NCBI RefSeq assembly: GCF_030412265.1
Contig: NZ_JAUHLN010000011.1
Coordinates: forward strand, 1 to 60,473
Length of the DNA: 60,473 nt
DNA from: Fictibacillus terranigra
GTDB lineage: Bacteria > Bacillota > Bacilli > Bacillales > Fictibacillaceae
Reading direction: 5' to 3'
The notes under the pieces are model-generated. The model ran no database searches, was not told where the DNA came from, and worked only from the letters and a program-made list of their open reading frames with translations. Below are positions 41,472 through 50,059 of this stretch, piece after piece (positions within the stretch are counted from its first letter, which is position 1; every line of letters begins with the position of its first letter). Both the position numbers and the translations under genes were made by a program.

Positions 41472-42359
41472 ATGGCGAAAATGTATACATTATCAGCAAA
41501 AGAATCAGACATCCAGAAGCTGCTTTATGTCTCGAATGATCCAGGTTTAGCCGGAAAGCCTTCCACCAACCACCTTGAGGATTCTACTCCATATACTGAT
41601 GTGTTCATGGATAATCATAAAAATTACTGGTTTGCCAAAGCTGATGACACAAAACAGAAACGGCACACCATTTATATCTTTGACCATGAAAATGGCAGGC
41701 TCATCTCACATAAAGTCAACGGCCGACCGAATTTTTATGAGTTTGATGACAGTGTGGTCATCGCTTGTGAAGGTGATGGGTCAAAAGGCTCGCTCCTTAT
41801 TTTCTCCAAGGAACAGCCTAAACTGATCAAAGAGTGGAAAGTGAACGGTTATCTGTGGGAAGTGGAGAAGAACCAGGGAGCCATCTATGTTTCCTGTTAC
41901 ATCGTCGAGGAAGATCAGGCCGTCCTGTACGTCATTAAAAACAATAAGAAAAAAAGAGTAAACTTGGGAAAGAATATAGCTCCTACCGATATCCTCTGCA
42001 TTAAGGATGAGGTGTACATTTCAGCGGCTCCCATCCTAAATGGAGATCCGAAGAAAATTATTGTCTTGAACAGTAAAGAGAAAGTGGTAAGAGAATATCC
42101 GCTTAGCATATCACCGAGGACACTCTACCATGTAGAGGATGAGATTATGGTGTATGAATTGGACCTCGCCACAGGGAAAACAGAAAAAATCGTGTACGTT
42201 AACTTGCATACGGGGGAGCAGTTCACCCATGCCATTCCGAATTCACAAGTGGTGGAATGTACGAGCCGTTCCCTTTCTCTTTTGCAGCAAGACAGCAAGA
42301 CTTTGTTTACGTGGGACCATACGAACCGCAAAATTGTGGAAAGCCGAAAGATTTCTTAA
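41472..42359 (+). CDS. Hypothetical protein, possible beta-propeller (295 aa)
   Basis: I do not recognise the family. The protein has no signal peptide or membrane segment and is built from alternating beta-strand units (KHTIYIFDHENGRLISHKVN-like, ILCIKDEVYISAAPIL, DEIMVYELDLATGKTEKIVY), which suggests a cytosolic beta-propeller. ATG 41472 follows GGAGGAG. It is divergent from the RRNPP regulator, so it is a possible target of it, though nothing proves this. Confidence 0.75.
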   Translation: MAKMYTLSAKESDIQKLLYVSNDPGLAGKPSTNHLEDSTPYTDVFMDNHKNYWFAKADDTKQKRHTIYIFDHENGRLISHKVNGRPNFYEFDDSVVIACEGDGSKGSLLIFSKEQPKLIKEWKVNGYLWEVEKNQGAIYVSCYIVEEDQAVLYVIKNNKKKRVNLGKNIAPTDILCIKDEVYISAAPILNGDPKKIIVLNSKEKVVREYPLSISPRTLYHVEDEIMVYELDLATGKTEKIVYVNLHTGEQFTHAIPNSQVVECTSRSLSLLQQDSKTLFTWDHTNRKIVESRKIS

Positions 42360-42377
42360 ATCGAATACACATAATGT

Positions 42378-42413
42378 TCAATCCTGTGGTAGAGATACTG
42401 CAGGATTTTTTTG
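42378..42413 (+). terminator. Terminator of 295-aa hypothetical gene
   Basis: AATCCTG and CAGGATT arms with extra internal pairing, then seven Ts. Confidence 0.85.
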
Positions 42414-42417
42414 TACC

Positions 42418-42501
42418 CGGAAGAAGTGGTTAATGAAAGAAAGAATGGATCCGGACGGATATATTCTGGAGGTCGCTCATACGCCTCACATGAAACTATA
42501 A
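42418..42501 (+). pseudogene. C-terminal fragment of a VOC/glyoxalase gene
   Basis: The frame ending at 42501 reads MDPDGYILEVAHTPHMKL. DPDGYxxEV is the signature end of VOC proteins, supplying the metal-binding glutamate. The rest of the gene is absent upstream, where a terminator of another gene begins. The fragment sits directly ahead of a frameshifted NUDIX gene. Confidence 0.6.
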
Positions 42502-42516
42502 AAAGGGAGAAATGAT

Positions 42517-42950
42517 ATGGACAAGGTGCGGTACGGTGCAGCTGGTGTTTGCCGAAATGATAAAAATCAATTCGTCATGGTGCTGCTGGGGCAGAAGACA
42601 GAAGAAAAGAGATGGAGCGTTCCATCCGGACAAATTGAACCCGGGGAAACGTTTCAAGAGAGCTGTGCCCGGGAATTTTGGGAGGAAACAGGATATTGGG
42701 CGAAGGACGCCACCTCTCTATTAAAAAAGGGACCAGCTGCGGTGTTGAGGCTGAGGTCCATTGCTTTGAGGTGTCCATTCTATCAGGTATTCCGTCCATA
42801 CAGGATCCTGATCAGCTAATCTATGCGATCGATTGGAAAACGGCTGAAGAAATCAGCCCTTTTCCAGAGGATCGACACGTTTTGATGGAGATGGCTGAAC
42901 GGTCTTCTGTTTCTGATGTTAATGAGCTTTCTGCCTTGAAATACGCGTGA
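42517..42950 (+). pseudogene. NUDIX hydrolase gene with -1 frame break at A6 run
   Basis: Frame 1 (from 42517) carries the full NUDIX box, GQIEPGETFQESCAREFWEE plus TGY, residues 38-60. At TTA-AAA-AAG (42721-42729) the homologous sequence moves to the -1 frame: KKGTSCGVEAEVHCFEVSIL on to ELSALKYA ending at 42950. Joined, the product would be about 144 aa, the normal NUDIX size. A AAA AAG is in the right phase to be a slippery heptamer, so either a lost base or programmed slippage is possible. AAAGGGAG precedes the ATG. Confidence 0.75.
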
Positions 42951-42963
42951 TGGGAGGAGAAAA

Positions 42964-43305
42964 ATGAGCAGGACAATTCGAATGGGTACGATGGCTGATT
43001 TTCAAAATATTAAAGAATTAGTGGGGAATCCTGATAATTTAATGGACGAATGGTCAAAAGAACAATGGGTCTCCGCGCTGGAACGGGATGATGTAGGAGT
43101 GTTTGCTGCCGAAGAAGAGGGAGTGTTCCATGGTTATGCGGTGGTCAGGCTTAATAAAAAGGATCCGGTATCTTTAACAGAAAAGCCAAGAGCCCTCATT
43201 ACCCATCTGTGCACGATGTCTGGGGAAGGCCAGCTGCGCCAGATGCTTGTTCAGCATTGTTTGGCCTGGGCGAGAAAAAAAGGCGCCAGGGATTTTGAAA
43301 TGTAA
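42964..43305 (+). CDS. Truncated GNAT-family acetyltransferase
   Basis: A 113-aa N-terminal part of a GNAT protein: RMGTMADFQNIKELVG start, FHGYAVVRLNKKDP, ITHLCTMSGEGQLRQMLVQH (acetyl-CoA loop region), and ARKKGARDFEM before a stop. The C-terminal strand and NxxAxxFYE helix usual in this family are missing, so it is likely non-functional. GGGAGGAG precedes it, 13 nt after the NUDIX frame. Confidence 0.65.
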   Translation: MSRTIRMGTMADFQNIKELVGNPDNLMDEWSKEQWVSALERDDVGVFAAEEEGVFHGYAVVRLNKKDPVSLTEKPRALITHLCTMSGEGQLRQMLVQHCLAWARKKGARDFEM

Positions 43306-43331
43306 CAGGAGGACAGGAAGGGAGTGATCTC

Positions 43332-44276
43332 GTGAACCACCATTTTATAGAGAATTGGAACTGGTATGAAATTGAGACGATCGAAAAAAAAGAGGAAGCG
43401 GTCATGAAGATGGTTCACATACTGCCGGATTGTGCTCGATGGATGAACGATATTAGTGAGGATACGACCAATTATTTACGTATTGAGAACCATGGCGATT
43501 CCGTCCTGAACGGCTGCCTGCTCTACGAGAGAGAAGACCTGGGAGAAGTTGAATACGACAACGATTTTTTTTACTTCTATGTAACGAAGAACTATTTTGT
43601 TACAGTGGGGCTGGACATTCAGAAGCTGAAGCGTATGGATAAGAAAGGCATGCTGGGACAGATGCATCAATGCGGGACGGCTGCAGAGGGCTTTTTTATT
43701 CTTCTGGGTGAGATATTGAACAATTATCTCGATGGAATTGATGAGTTTGAGCATAGGCTCAAAACGCTTCAGCGTGACTTGAAGAAAAATAACAACAAAT
43801 ATCTGTTGGATCGTATTTATGATCTGCGCGAGGAGCTATTGATATGGACAGACCTGACCATTCCAGTCGAGGAAATCAAACTTGCAGCGGAAGAGGCGTT
43901 TTTAGATGGCATTACAGAAACAAAAGAATTTAGGAGAACAAGTGTAAGGATCGACCGAACACTGAATTTGATCCGCCACTACAAACAGGATATTGATACA
44001 ATGATTAACCTTGAGGAGGTACTTTCATCGCATCGGGGAAACGAGATCATGAAGACGCTGACGGTGATGACCGTCATCTTCACGCCAGGTATGATGCTTG
44101 GATCGATCTGGGGCATGAATTTCAAGAACATGCCGGAGCTTGATTGGAAAACAGGCTATTTCTGGGCGCTCGGTCTTATCGGTTTATCCATCCTCAGTAT
44201 ATACCTGTGGCTGAGGATGAAGGGATGGACAGGAGACCTTCTCGAGAGCCGCAGCAAAAAGCACCGTTTTAAATAA
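43332..44276 (+). CDS. CorA-family magnesium/divalent metal transporter
   Basis: A 314-aa protein with a long cytosolic N-terminal domain and two C-terminal membrane helices. The CorA signature GMN appears in GSIWGMNFKNMPE near residue 259. The start is GTG 43332, with GGAAGGGAG upstream. Substrate (Mg or other divalent ions) is inferred from family. Confidence 0.9.
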   Translation: MNHHFIENWNWYEIETIEKKEEAVMKMVHILPDCARWMNDISEDTTNYLRIENHGDSVLNGCLLYEREDLGEVEYDNDFFYFYVTKNYFVTVGLDIQKLKRMDKKGMLGQMHQCGTAAEGFFILLGEILNNYLDGIDEFEHRLKTLQRDLKKNNNKYLLDRIYDLREELLIWTDLTIPVEEIKLAAEEAFLDGITETKEFRRTSVRIDRTLNLIRHYKQDIDTMINLEEVLSSHRGNEIMKTLTVMTVIFTPGMMLGSIWGMNFKNMPELDWKTGYFWALGLIGLSILSIYLWLRMKGWTGDLLESRSKKHRFK

Positions 44277-44472
44277 ATACACCCCTTCGGAAAAATTAAG
44301 ATAAACATTCGCCGCAATCCTCCGATAGAAAAAAAGAATTTGTCTGCTTTTGTCGACGGTTAAACCTATCGAAAAAAAATTTCAATTAAAAACCAACAAA
44401 CTTACCATTAATAGTAGGATATTTCGTTCGAACAGTTATAGGGAGTATGTAGACGGGAGTTGTCAGCGGCGA

Positions 44473-45693
44473 ATGAAGAAAATTTTTCAAACCCTTTTGT
44501 CCTTATGTTTAGTTTCAGGAATTCTGGCACCAGCTTTGCCTGCGAACGCCAGCATGCAGGAAGCACCGCAAGTGAAAAGCAAGACCGCCATCCTGATTGA
44601 TCAGAAAACAGGCAACGTTCTTTATAATAAAAAGGACAGCAAGAAGATGTATCCTGCGAGCATTACCAAGATTGTAACTGCCATCCTTGCCATCGAGTCC
44701 GGTAAGATGGATGAAATGGTAACAGTGAGCAGGGACGCTACCCTTACAGACGGCACAAGGGTTTATTTATCCGAGGGGGAACAGCTTCCGTTAAGAAAGC
44801 TTGTCGAAGGGATGATGGTAAACTCCGGGAATGACGCAGCGGTTGCCATCGCAGAGTATCTTACAGGAGACATACCTTCATTTGCCGATCAGATGAACGA
44901 ATTTGCGAAAAAGGCGGGAGCAGTCCATACCCATTTTGTAACGCCTAATGGATTATATGATCCTGAACACTATACGACGGCAGAGGACATGGCCAAGATT
45001 ACGCAGGCCGCCATGAAAAATAAAGAATTTCAAAGAATTGTAAGTATAAAAAATCTCCCCTGGCATGTAAAAGGGTGGGATACGACGCTCGTCAATCACC
45101 ATCGTCTTCTTTGGGATTACCCGGGAGTAACAGGTGTCAAAAACGGGTATGTCAGTCAAGCGAAGCATACGCTGGTGACTTCCGTTTCGAGAAATGGAAT
45201 GGATTTCATTGCGGTGGTCTTAAAGGCACCATCTTCCAAGGCTGCCTACAGAGATACAATTTCGCTTTTTGAGTATGGATTCACACATTTTCAGAGGCAA
45301 AAGCTTTCCAAAGGAACGAAGATTGAGGACAGCACTGGAAAAGAACATGCATTGAAAAAAGATCTTGAATTCACCCTGCCCATGGGAGAGCATTATACAA
45401 AAAAGGTTTTTTCAAATGGGGATTTAAGGGTGCAGGACGGTAATGGCAAAGAATTGGCCACAGTAAAGCTGTTCCATCCAAGTCCCAAGAAGGCCACCAG
45501 CAGAATGGCTTCAAGCACGGCTCAAAAAGTAAAAGAAATAACGCCGCTGCAATTAACTACAAGAACAGCAGTCTTCTTTTACAGTCTTTTTCTGCTTCTT
45601 GTTTCGTGTATGGTCATCGTTCGCATGAGGAAGAAAAAGAGAAAAGCACAGCGGATGAAGAGGCTGTCCAAGAATTATACGTATGTTAAATGA
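44473..45693 (+). CDS. D-alanyl-D-alanine carboxypeptidase-like protein (S11, PBP5 family)
   Basis: A 406-aa membrane-anchored penicillin-binding protein. The signal peptide ends near ANA (residues 25-27). Motif 1 is Ser63-x-x-Lys66 (PASITK), motif 2 is Ser118-Gly-Asn120. Motif 3, normally KTG, reads Lys223-Asn-Gly (GVKNGYV). A C-terminal transmembrane helix and basic tail anchor it. It trims pentapeptides in peptidoglycan, if active. ATG 44473 is chosen over the frame start at 44350, which would put the signal peptide internal. Confidence 0.9.
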   Translation: MKKIFQTLLSLCLVSGILAPALPANASMQEAPQVKSKTAILIDQKTGNVLYNKKDSKKMYPASITKIVTAILAIESGKMDEMVTVSRDATLTDGTRVYLSEGEQLPLRKLVEGMMVNSGNDAAVAIAEYLTGDIPSFADQMNEFAKKAGAVHTHFVTPNGLYDPEHYTTAEDMAKITQAAMKNKEFQRIVSIKNLPWHVKGWDTTLVNHHRLLWDYPGVTGVKNGYVSQAKHTLVTSVSRNGMDFIAVVLKAPSSKAAYRDTISLFEYGFTHFQRQKLSKGTKIEDSTGKEHALKKDLEFTLPMGEHYTKKVFSNGDLRVQDGNGKELATVKLFHPSPKKATSRMASSTAQKVKEITPLQLTTRTAVFFYSLFLLLVSCMVIVRMRKKKRKAQRMKRLSKNYTYVK

Positions 45694-45701
45694 CACCTTC
45701 T

Positions 45702-45730
45702 TTGGACAGGTAAGCCGAAAGAGATATAAT
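45702..45730 (+). promoter_or_regulatory. Sigma-A promoter of 31-aa membrane peptide gene
   Basis: TTGGAC, 17-bp spacer, TATAAT. Confidence 0.82.
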
Positions 45731-45756
45731 AGAAGAAAAAATAAGGGTGCTGATAG

Positions 45757-45852
45757 GTGGGTTTTATGGATATCAATACGAAAATCAGGATACTCGTTGT
45801 AACGGTGTTTCTTTTGCTGATGATGACAGCCATTCTGTCGCTCGGCAATTGA
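45757..45852 (+). CDS. Small membrane peptide (28-31 aa), unknown function
   Basis: A GTG at 45757 or an ATG at 45766 opens a peptide with a single hydrophobic stretch (IRILVVTVFLLLMMTAILSL) ending GN. AAGGG lies 9 nt before the GTG. It has a near-consensus promoter 27 bp upstream and its own terminator at 45880, so it is likely expressed. Family not recognised. Confidence 0.6.
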   Translation: MGFMDINTKIRILVVTVFLLLMMTAILSLGN

Positions 45853-45879
45853 AAAAATATAGCGTGAGTCGATCAAAAG

Positions 45880-45904
45880 AGAGGATAACCTCTCTTTTTT
45901 TACG
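45880..45904 (+). terminator. Terminator of small membrane peptide gene
   Basis: AGAGAGG/CCTCTCT arms, loop ATAA, then seven Ts. Confidence 0.9.
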
Positions 45905-45920
45905 ATGAAAGTGTGACTGG

Positions 45921-46204
45921 TTGAACATTGTAGTAGCTAATGATGACACTTTGTATATTGTCCATTCCACTTTTGCAGTGCCGGAAGAAAAGGCAGAAGA
46001 AGTGATCAGTATATATAAGAACAGATCTCGGCGTGTAGATGAGGCGACAAAAGCCCTGGTGAAATTACCGTCCAATTAACGTTTGATACGAAAGAGCATT
46101 ATTTAAGGGTGGGTAAGAAGCCAGGAGTTTAAAGAGATTCATGAATGGAGAAAAAATACCCCGACCAGGAACTGGAAGGCATTGTTCCTGCGGTCCGGCA
46201 ATAA
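45921..46204 (+). pseudogene. Antibiotic-biosynthesis-monooxygenase-type (ABM) relic
   Basis: The first frame (TTG 45921 to TAA 46079) reads NIVVANDDTLYIVHSTFAVP then EEKAEEVISIYKNRSRRVDE, the start of a dimeric ABM/IsdG-like fold. Further on, other frames give QEFKEIHEWRK and, after one lost A in an A-run, YPDQELEGIVPAVRQ before a TAA at 46202. These are consecutive parts of one gene broken by several frameshifts. Confidence 0.6.
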
Positions 46205-46244
46205 CACCATGTCCTCAAGCACTCCATTGTTCTGATCCTTTTTT

Positions 46245-46376
46245 ATGCAGACCACATGTCCATTTGTCATTGTCGGAGTGAAGCCGGAACATGCGAGACA
46301 AATGCAACGAACTCATGCAGATGCGGATTTCTCTTTCTTGTCGACACTGCAGGAGGCGATGAAAAAGTATCTATAA
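46245..46376 (+). pseudogene. STAS-like C-terminal fragment
   Basis: A 43-codon frame reads FVIVGVKPEHARQMQRTHAD then SFLSTLQEAMKKYL. It resembles the end of STAS domains such as RsbR (ILVGIRPEIAQTIVSLGIDL...STLQKGMERAL at 51640-51750). No start with a ribosome site and no upstream part are visible; it follows the ABM relic. Confidence 0.4.
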
Positions 46377-46432
46377 AAAAGACACCAGTAAGGAAAAAAA
46401 CCCTTCTTGGTGTCTTTTCGTTTTTTTTACCG
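46376..46432. terminator. Bidirectional terminator before rhomboid gene
   Basis: AAAAGACACCA and TGGTGTCTTTT arms, T-rich on both strands. Confidence 0.8.
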
Positions 46433-47029
46433 GTATTTATGCTTTCGTACGAACGCCATTAAAATGGGAGCGAGTGCAGCACCGGCGATGAGGCCGAATA
46501 GATGGCCGTATATGTTGATTCCTTCCGTAGTAAATGTGGTGATCAAGCTGAAGATGAGGACGACAAGCAAAATCTGACGATTGCCGGCGCCCAAGTATTC
46601 TTTGCGTGCATACATCAAATAAAGATAGATGCCGAACAGGCCGAAAATGGCGCCTGATGCTCCGATATGCGCAAAGTTAAGGGGAAGGATAAGATAGGTT
46701 GCCAGATCTGCCAGGATCCCGGCCCCCATATAACCGATCAAAAATTTCCCTTTGCCGAGAATCCTCTCGAGGGCAGGACCGAAAATGACAAGGGAAAATG
46801 TATTAAACAGCATGTGGGTAAGACTTACGTGTGTAATAATCGGTGTAGCAAGGCGCCAATATTCTCCCTGTGAGATGTAATAGTTAGAGCCCGCGAAATA
46901 ATAATAGAGAAAGTCTGCCTGCGGCCCAATATTAAGCAGGAGAAAAATGATCAAATGAAGAGCTGTTATGATGGAAACAACAGGATAAAGCCTGATGAAC
47001 GTCTTAAAATTTTCCTCCCTGACAAACAA
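46427..47029 (-). CDS. Rhomboid-family intramembrane serine protease
   Basis: A 200-aa protein with six predicted membrane helices. The catalytic Ser125 is in HIGASGAIFG and the partner His176 in IYGHLFG. It cleaves membrane proteins within the bilayer. It is divergent from acpS, as ydcA is in B. subtilis. Confidence 0.93.
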   Translation of the reverse strand: MFVREENFKTFIRLYPVVSIITALHLIIFLLLNIGPQADFLYYYFAGSNYYISQGEYWRLATPIITHVSLTHMLFNTFSLVIFGPALERILGKGKFLIGYMGAGILADLATYLILPLNFAHIGASGAIFGLFGIYLYLMYARKEYLGAGNRQILLVVLIFSLITTFTTEGINIYGHLFGLIAGAALAPILMAFVRKHKYR

Positions 47030-47119
47030 CCAGCATCACCACCTGTATGTAGTATATTTATCTTAGCACAACGGCAATACAAATAAGAACTATGAAAAGC
47101 GGCAAGAAAGGATGCACTG

Positions 47120-47479
47120 ATGATTATTGGCACGGGAATTGACATTGTGGAGATAGAACGGATCGGAAAGGCCTGCCAAAAGCAAGCCCGCTTTCCACGC
47201 AGGATCCTCACGGAGAATGAGCTGAAAACATTTGGCCTTTTAAAAGGAAGGAGGCAGACGGAATTTCTTGCTGGGCGTTTTGCGGCCAAAGAGGCCTATG
47301 CAAAGGCAATGGGTACAGGAATCGGAAAGCATCTGTCATGGCAGGATATCGAAATAACTAAAAATGATAACGGAAAGCCCGTTATATTGGGCACATCAGA
47401 TCAAATCATCCATCTTTCCATCTCGCATTCCAGGGAGTTTGCGGTGGCCCAGGTCGTGGTGGAGGCTCCTCCGGAGTAA
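47120..47479 (+). CDS. acpS: Holo-[acyl-carrier-protein] synthase
   Basis: A 119-aa enzyme that transfers phosphopantetheine from CoA to ACP. Motifs: [13 protein letters not shown] with the Mg-binding Asp8, and [27 protein letters not shown]. Next to a lipoprotein gene of the YdcC type and alr, as in B. subtilis. Confidence 0.96.
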   Translation: MIIGTGIDIVEIERIGKACQKQARFPRRILTENELKTFGLLKGRRQTEFLAGRFAAKEAYAKAMGTGIGKHLSWQDIEITKNDNGKPVILGTSDQIIHLSISHSREFAVAQVVVEAPPE

Positions 47480-47637
47480 GAAGTGATTTTTCAAGGCTCG
47501 TCATGCTAGTCTGCATATTGTCCCATCTGCCCACATATATTGTAATGCGGTCAGGAAGGACATCCTGTTTGCTTGTTTGAGCGGTTAAATGCAGGATGCC
47601 CTTTCTTTGTAAAATAAAGGGCAAAGGGGATAAGAAC

Positions 47638-48672
47638 ATGAAGAAGACACTGTCAATCACCTTGATGGCGTTTCTATTCATATTCGGATTGGCGGGCTGC
47701 GGAGCGAAAAGCCAGGAAGATGTAGTAACGTCGCTGGATAAGAAGATGGAGGAAATGACGGGATACAAAGCCGATGCCGTCATGACGCTGAATACGGGCG
47801 AGAAGCCGATTCGATATCAGCTGGAAGTGTGGCATAAGAAACCGAACTTCTATCGTGTAAATCTAAAAAACGCGAAGAAGGATCAAAGCCAGATGATTTT
47901 AAGGAACAAAGAAGGTGTCTTCGTATTAACGCCTGCCCTGAATAAAAGTTTCAGGTTCCAAAGCGACTGGCCGGAAAACAACAGCCAGGTGTATTTGTTC
48001 GAATCGCTGGCAGCAGATATCCTGAATGACACAGACAGAGGGTTCAAAGCCAAGGAAAATTCGTATGTCTTCCATACAAAAACAAACTATCAAAACAAAA
48101 ACCTGTATCAGCAGGAAATTACGCTCAATAAGGACTTGGCGCCACAAAAGGTAAGGGTCATGGATAAGGATGCCAAGGAACTGGTAAAGCTCCAATTCTC
48201 CAACGTAAAGTTTAATGCGAAGTTTGATAAAGGCGCTTTTGATATGGAAACCAACATGACAGGCGCTCAGCTGGAGCTGCCGGCAATGAGCCAGTCGAGC
48301 AGCACAAAAGCAATGGAAGTCCTGTATCCGAAATACAGCGGCCCAGGGAATATTGAATTAACGAACGAAAAAGAAGTCACCTTGGCCGATGGAAAAAAGG
48401 TGATTCTAAGTTTTACTGATGAAAACAATAAAAAATCCTTTACACTGATCGAAAGTAAACATGAAGCGGTACAGACAGCCGCAGGGAAACCGGAAAGGCT
48501 GACGATGCCTGGAGGAGAACCGGTCGATCTTGGCTACACGGTGGGCGCCATGAATGATAAATCCATTTCATGGACGTATAAGGGAGTGAACTTTTTCCTC
48601 GCATCCAACTCACTTGGCCAGGAAGAACTGATGGCGATCGCCCGCTCTGTGTCTGCACAAGGATCCAAATAA
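47638..48672 (+). CDS. Outer-membrane-lipoprotein-sorting-like lipoprotein (YdcC type)
   Basis: A 344-aa lipoprotein with lipobox LAGC at residues 18-21 and a LolA/LolB-like beta-sheet fold (YKADAVMTLNTGEKPIRYQL; VWHKKPNFYRVNLKNAKKDQ). In B. subtilis the homologue YdcC is made in sporulation. ATG 47638 follows AAAGGGG. Two alternative hairpins (47561-47598 and 47598-47622) lie in its leader. Confidence 0.9.
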   Translation: MKKTLSITLMAFLFIFGLAGCGAKSQEDVVTSLDKKMEEMTGYKADAVMTLNTGEKPIRYQLEVWHKKPNFYRVNLKNAKKDQSQMILRNKEGVFVLTPALNKSFRFQSDWPENNSQVYLFESLAADILNDTDRGFKAKENSYVFHTKTNYQNKNLYQQEITLNKDLAPQKVRVMDKDAKELVKLQFSNVKFNAKFDKGAFDMETNMTGAQLELPAMSQSSSTKAMEVLYPKYSGPGNIELTNEKEVTLADGKKVILSFTDENNKKSFTLIESKHEAVQTAAGKPERLTMPGGEPVDLGYTVGAMNDKSISWTYKGVNFFLASNSLGQEELMAIARSVSAQGSK

Positions 48673-48687
48673 TAGCAAATAAAGAGC

Positions 48688-48727
48688 ATGGCTGATTTCG
48701 CACTTTGTGAATCAGCCTTTTTTATTC
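48688..48727 (+). terminator. Terminator before alr
   Basis: GGCTGATT and AATCAGCC arms, followed by TTTTTTATT. Confidence 0.88.
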
Positions 48728-48738
48728 TGTATTAGCCC

Positions 48739-48767
48739 TTACGAAAATGGAGGGTTTGCTGTAGAAT
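48739..48767 (+). promoter_or_regulatory. Candidate promoter of alr
   Basis: TTACGA, 17-bp spacer, TAGAAT. The -35 is weak. Confidence 0.5.
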
Positions 48768-48831
48768 AACGAATAGATGATTTTCTAATGGAAGAACATA
48801 GAGATAGTACAGATAGATGGGACGGATTTGT

Positions 48832-49962
48832 TTGGATACTCGGGAGTTTTACAGAGACACTTGGGCAGAGGTTGATCTGTCCTGCATAAGGGATAATATT
48901 CGATCATTCAGCGGCCTTCTGGCAGATGGAACTGAAATTATGGCTGTCGTTAAAGCGGACGGCTATGGACATGGGGCATTGCCTGTCGCCCTTGCCTCAC
49001 TTGATGCCGGAGCCTCCTATCTGGCGGTAGCATTGCTGGATGAAGCTCTGTCTCTTCGACAACAAGGCATCGAGGCGCCGATCCTCGTACTCGGCCGGAC
49101 AAGACCGGAAGATGCACCGCTCGCCGCAGAATATCATATTTCCCTAACCGTTTTTCAGGAAGACTGGGTGGAGGTGGCTTCTGCCCGGCTTCAAGGACAG
49201 GAGAAGGTCAATCTTCACCTTAAAATTGATACAGGAATGGGGCGGATCGGAACGAGGGAAGAGGAGGAAACGAAACGTCTCGCTTTAAGAATAGAGAACG
49301 ATCCTCAGTTCTGTCTTGAAGGCGTGTTTACGCATTTTGCAACGGCAGATGAACTGGAATCCGATCTGGTAGACAAACAATTTCAAAGGTTTGACAAAAG
49401 TCTGGAATGGGTTCGCCAAACAGGTGCATCGCCGTCCCTCGTCCATTGCGGAAACAGCGCGGCTTCACTAAGGTTTCCTGAGAGACTATTTAATATAGTA
49501 AGAATCGGAATCTCGATGTACGGACTTGCACCTTCACCAGAACTAAAGAGCGTGCTGCCTATTCCATTGAAGGAAGCCTTCTCACTTCACACACGGCTTG
49601 TTCATGTGAAAAAAGTTCAGCCGGGAGATACGATAAGTTATGGAGCAGCGTATACCGCCAAAGAAGAAGAGTGGATCGGCACCCTTCCGATCGGTTATGC
49701 TGACGGCTGGATGAGGCGTTATGCCGAGAACGGGCACGCATTGGTCCGGGGAGAGAGGGTTCCGTTTGCAGGAAGGATCTGTATGGATCAATGCATGATC
49801 CGGCTTCCTTATGAAATGGAGGCAGGCGAGCTGGTGACGCTGATCGGCCGCCAAGGGGACGAGAAGATTGCTATAGATGATCTTGCGGCGCAAATCGGTA
49901 CGATAAACTACGAAATTCCCTGTTTAATTACAGGCCGTGTACCCCGTATTTATAAAAAGTAA
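48832..49962 (+). CDS. alr: Alanine racemase
   Basis: A PLP enzyme that makes D-alanine for peptidoglycan. Lys41 in AVVKADGYGHG binds PLP (numbering from 48832). The catalytic Tyr is in GDTISYGAAYT. The TTG at 48832 aligns with the usual N-terminus (xDTREFYRDTWAEVDLS) and has GATGGGACGG upstream, so it is preferred over ATG 48817. Length about 376 aa is close to the family norm. Confidence 0.96.
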   Translation: MDTREFYRDTWAEVDLSCIRDNIRSFSGLLADGTEIMAVVKADGYGHGALPVALASLDAGASYLAVALLDEALSLRQQGIEAPILVLGRTRPEDAPLAAEYHISLTVFQEDWVEVASARLQGQEKVNLHLKIDTGMGRIGTREEEETKRLALRIENDPQFCLEGVFTHFATADELESDLVDKQFQRFDKSLEWVRQTGASPSLVHCGNSAASLRFPERLFNIVRIGISMYGLAPSPELKSVLPIPLKEAFSLHTRLVHVKKVQPGDTISYGAAYTAKEEEWIGTLPIGYADGWMRRYAENGHALVRGERVPFAGRICMDQCMIRLPYEMEAGELVTLIGRQGDEKIAIDDLAAQIGTINYEIPCLITGRVPRIYKK

Positions 49963-50059
49963 GGTCGAATTTTATAAAAAATGAATGTAATTTTAAATTT
50001 TTAGCAGAATATTAGCAGGACTATTAAAAAACTTGAAGAATATTTACTCTGAAATCGTT

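Noticed and set aside
46256-46462. 68-codon plus-strand frame (MSICHCRSEAG...)
   Set aside because: Low-quality composition, crosses a terminator, and overlaps a better-supported STAS-like fragment in another frame.
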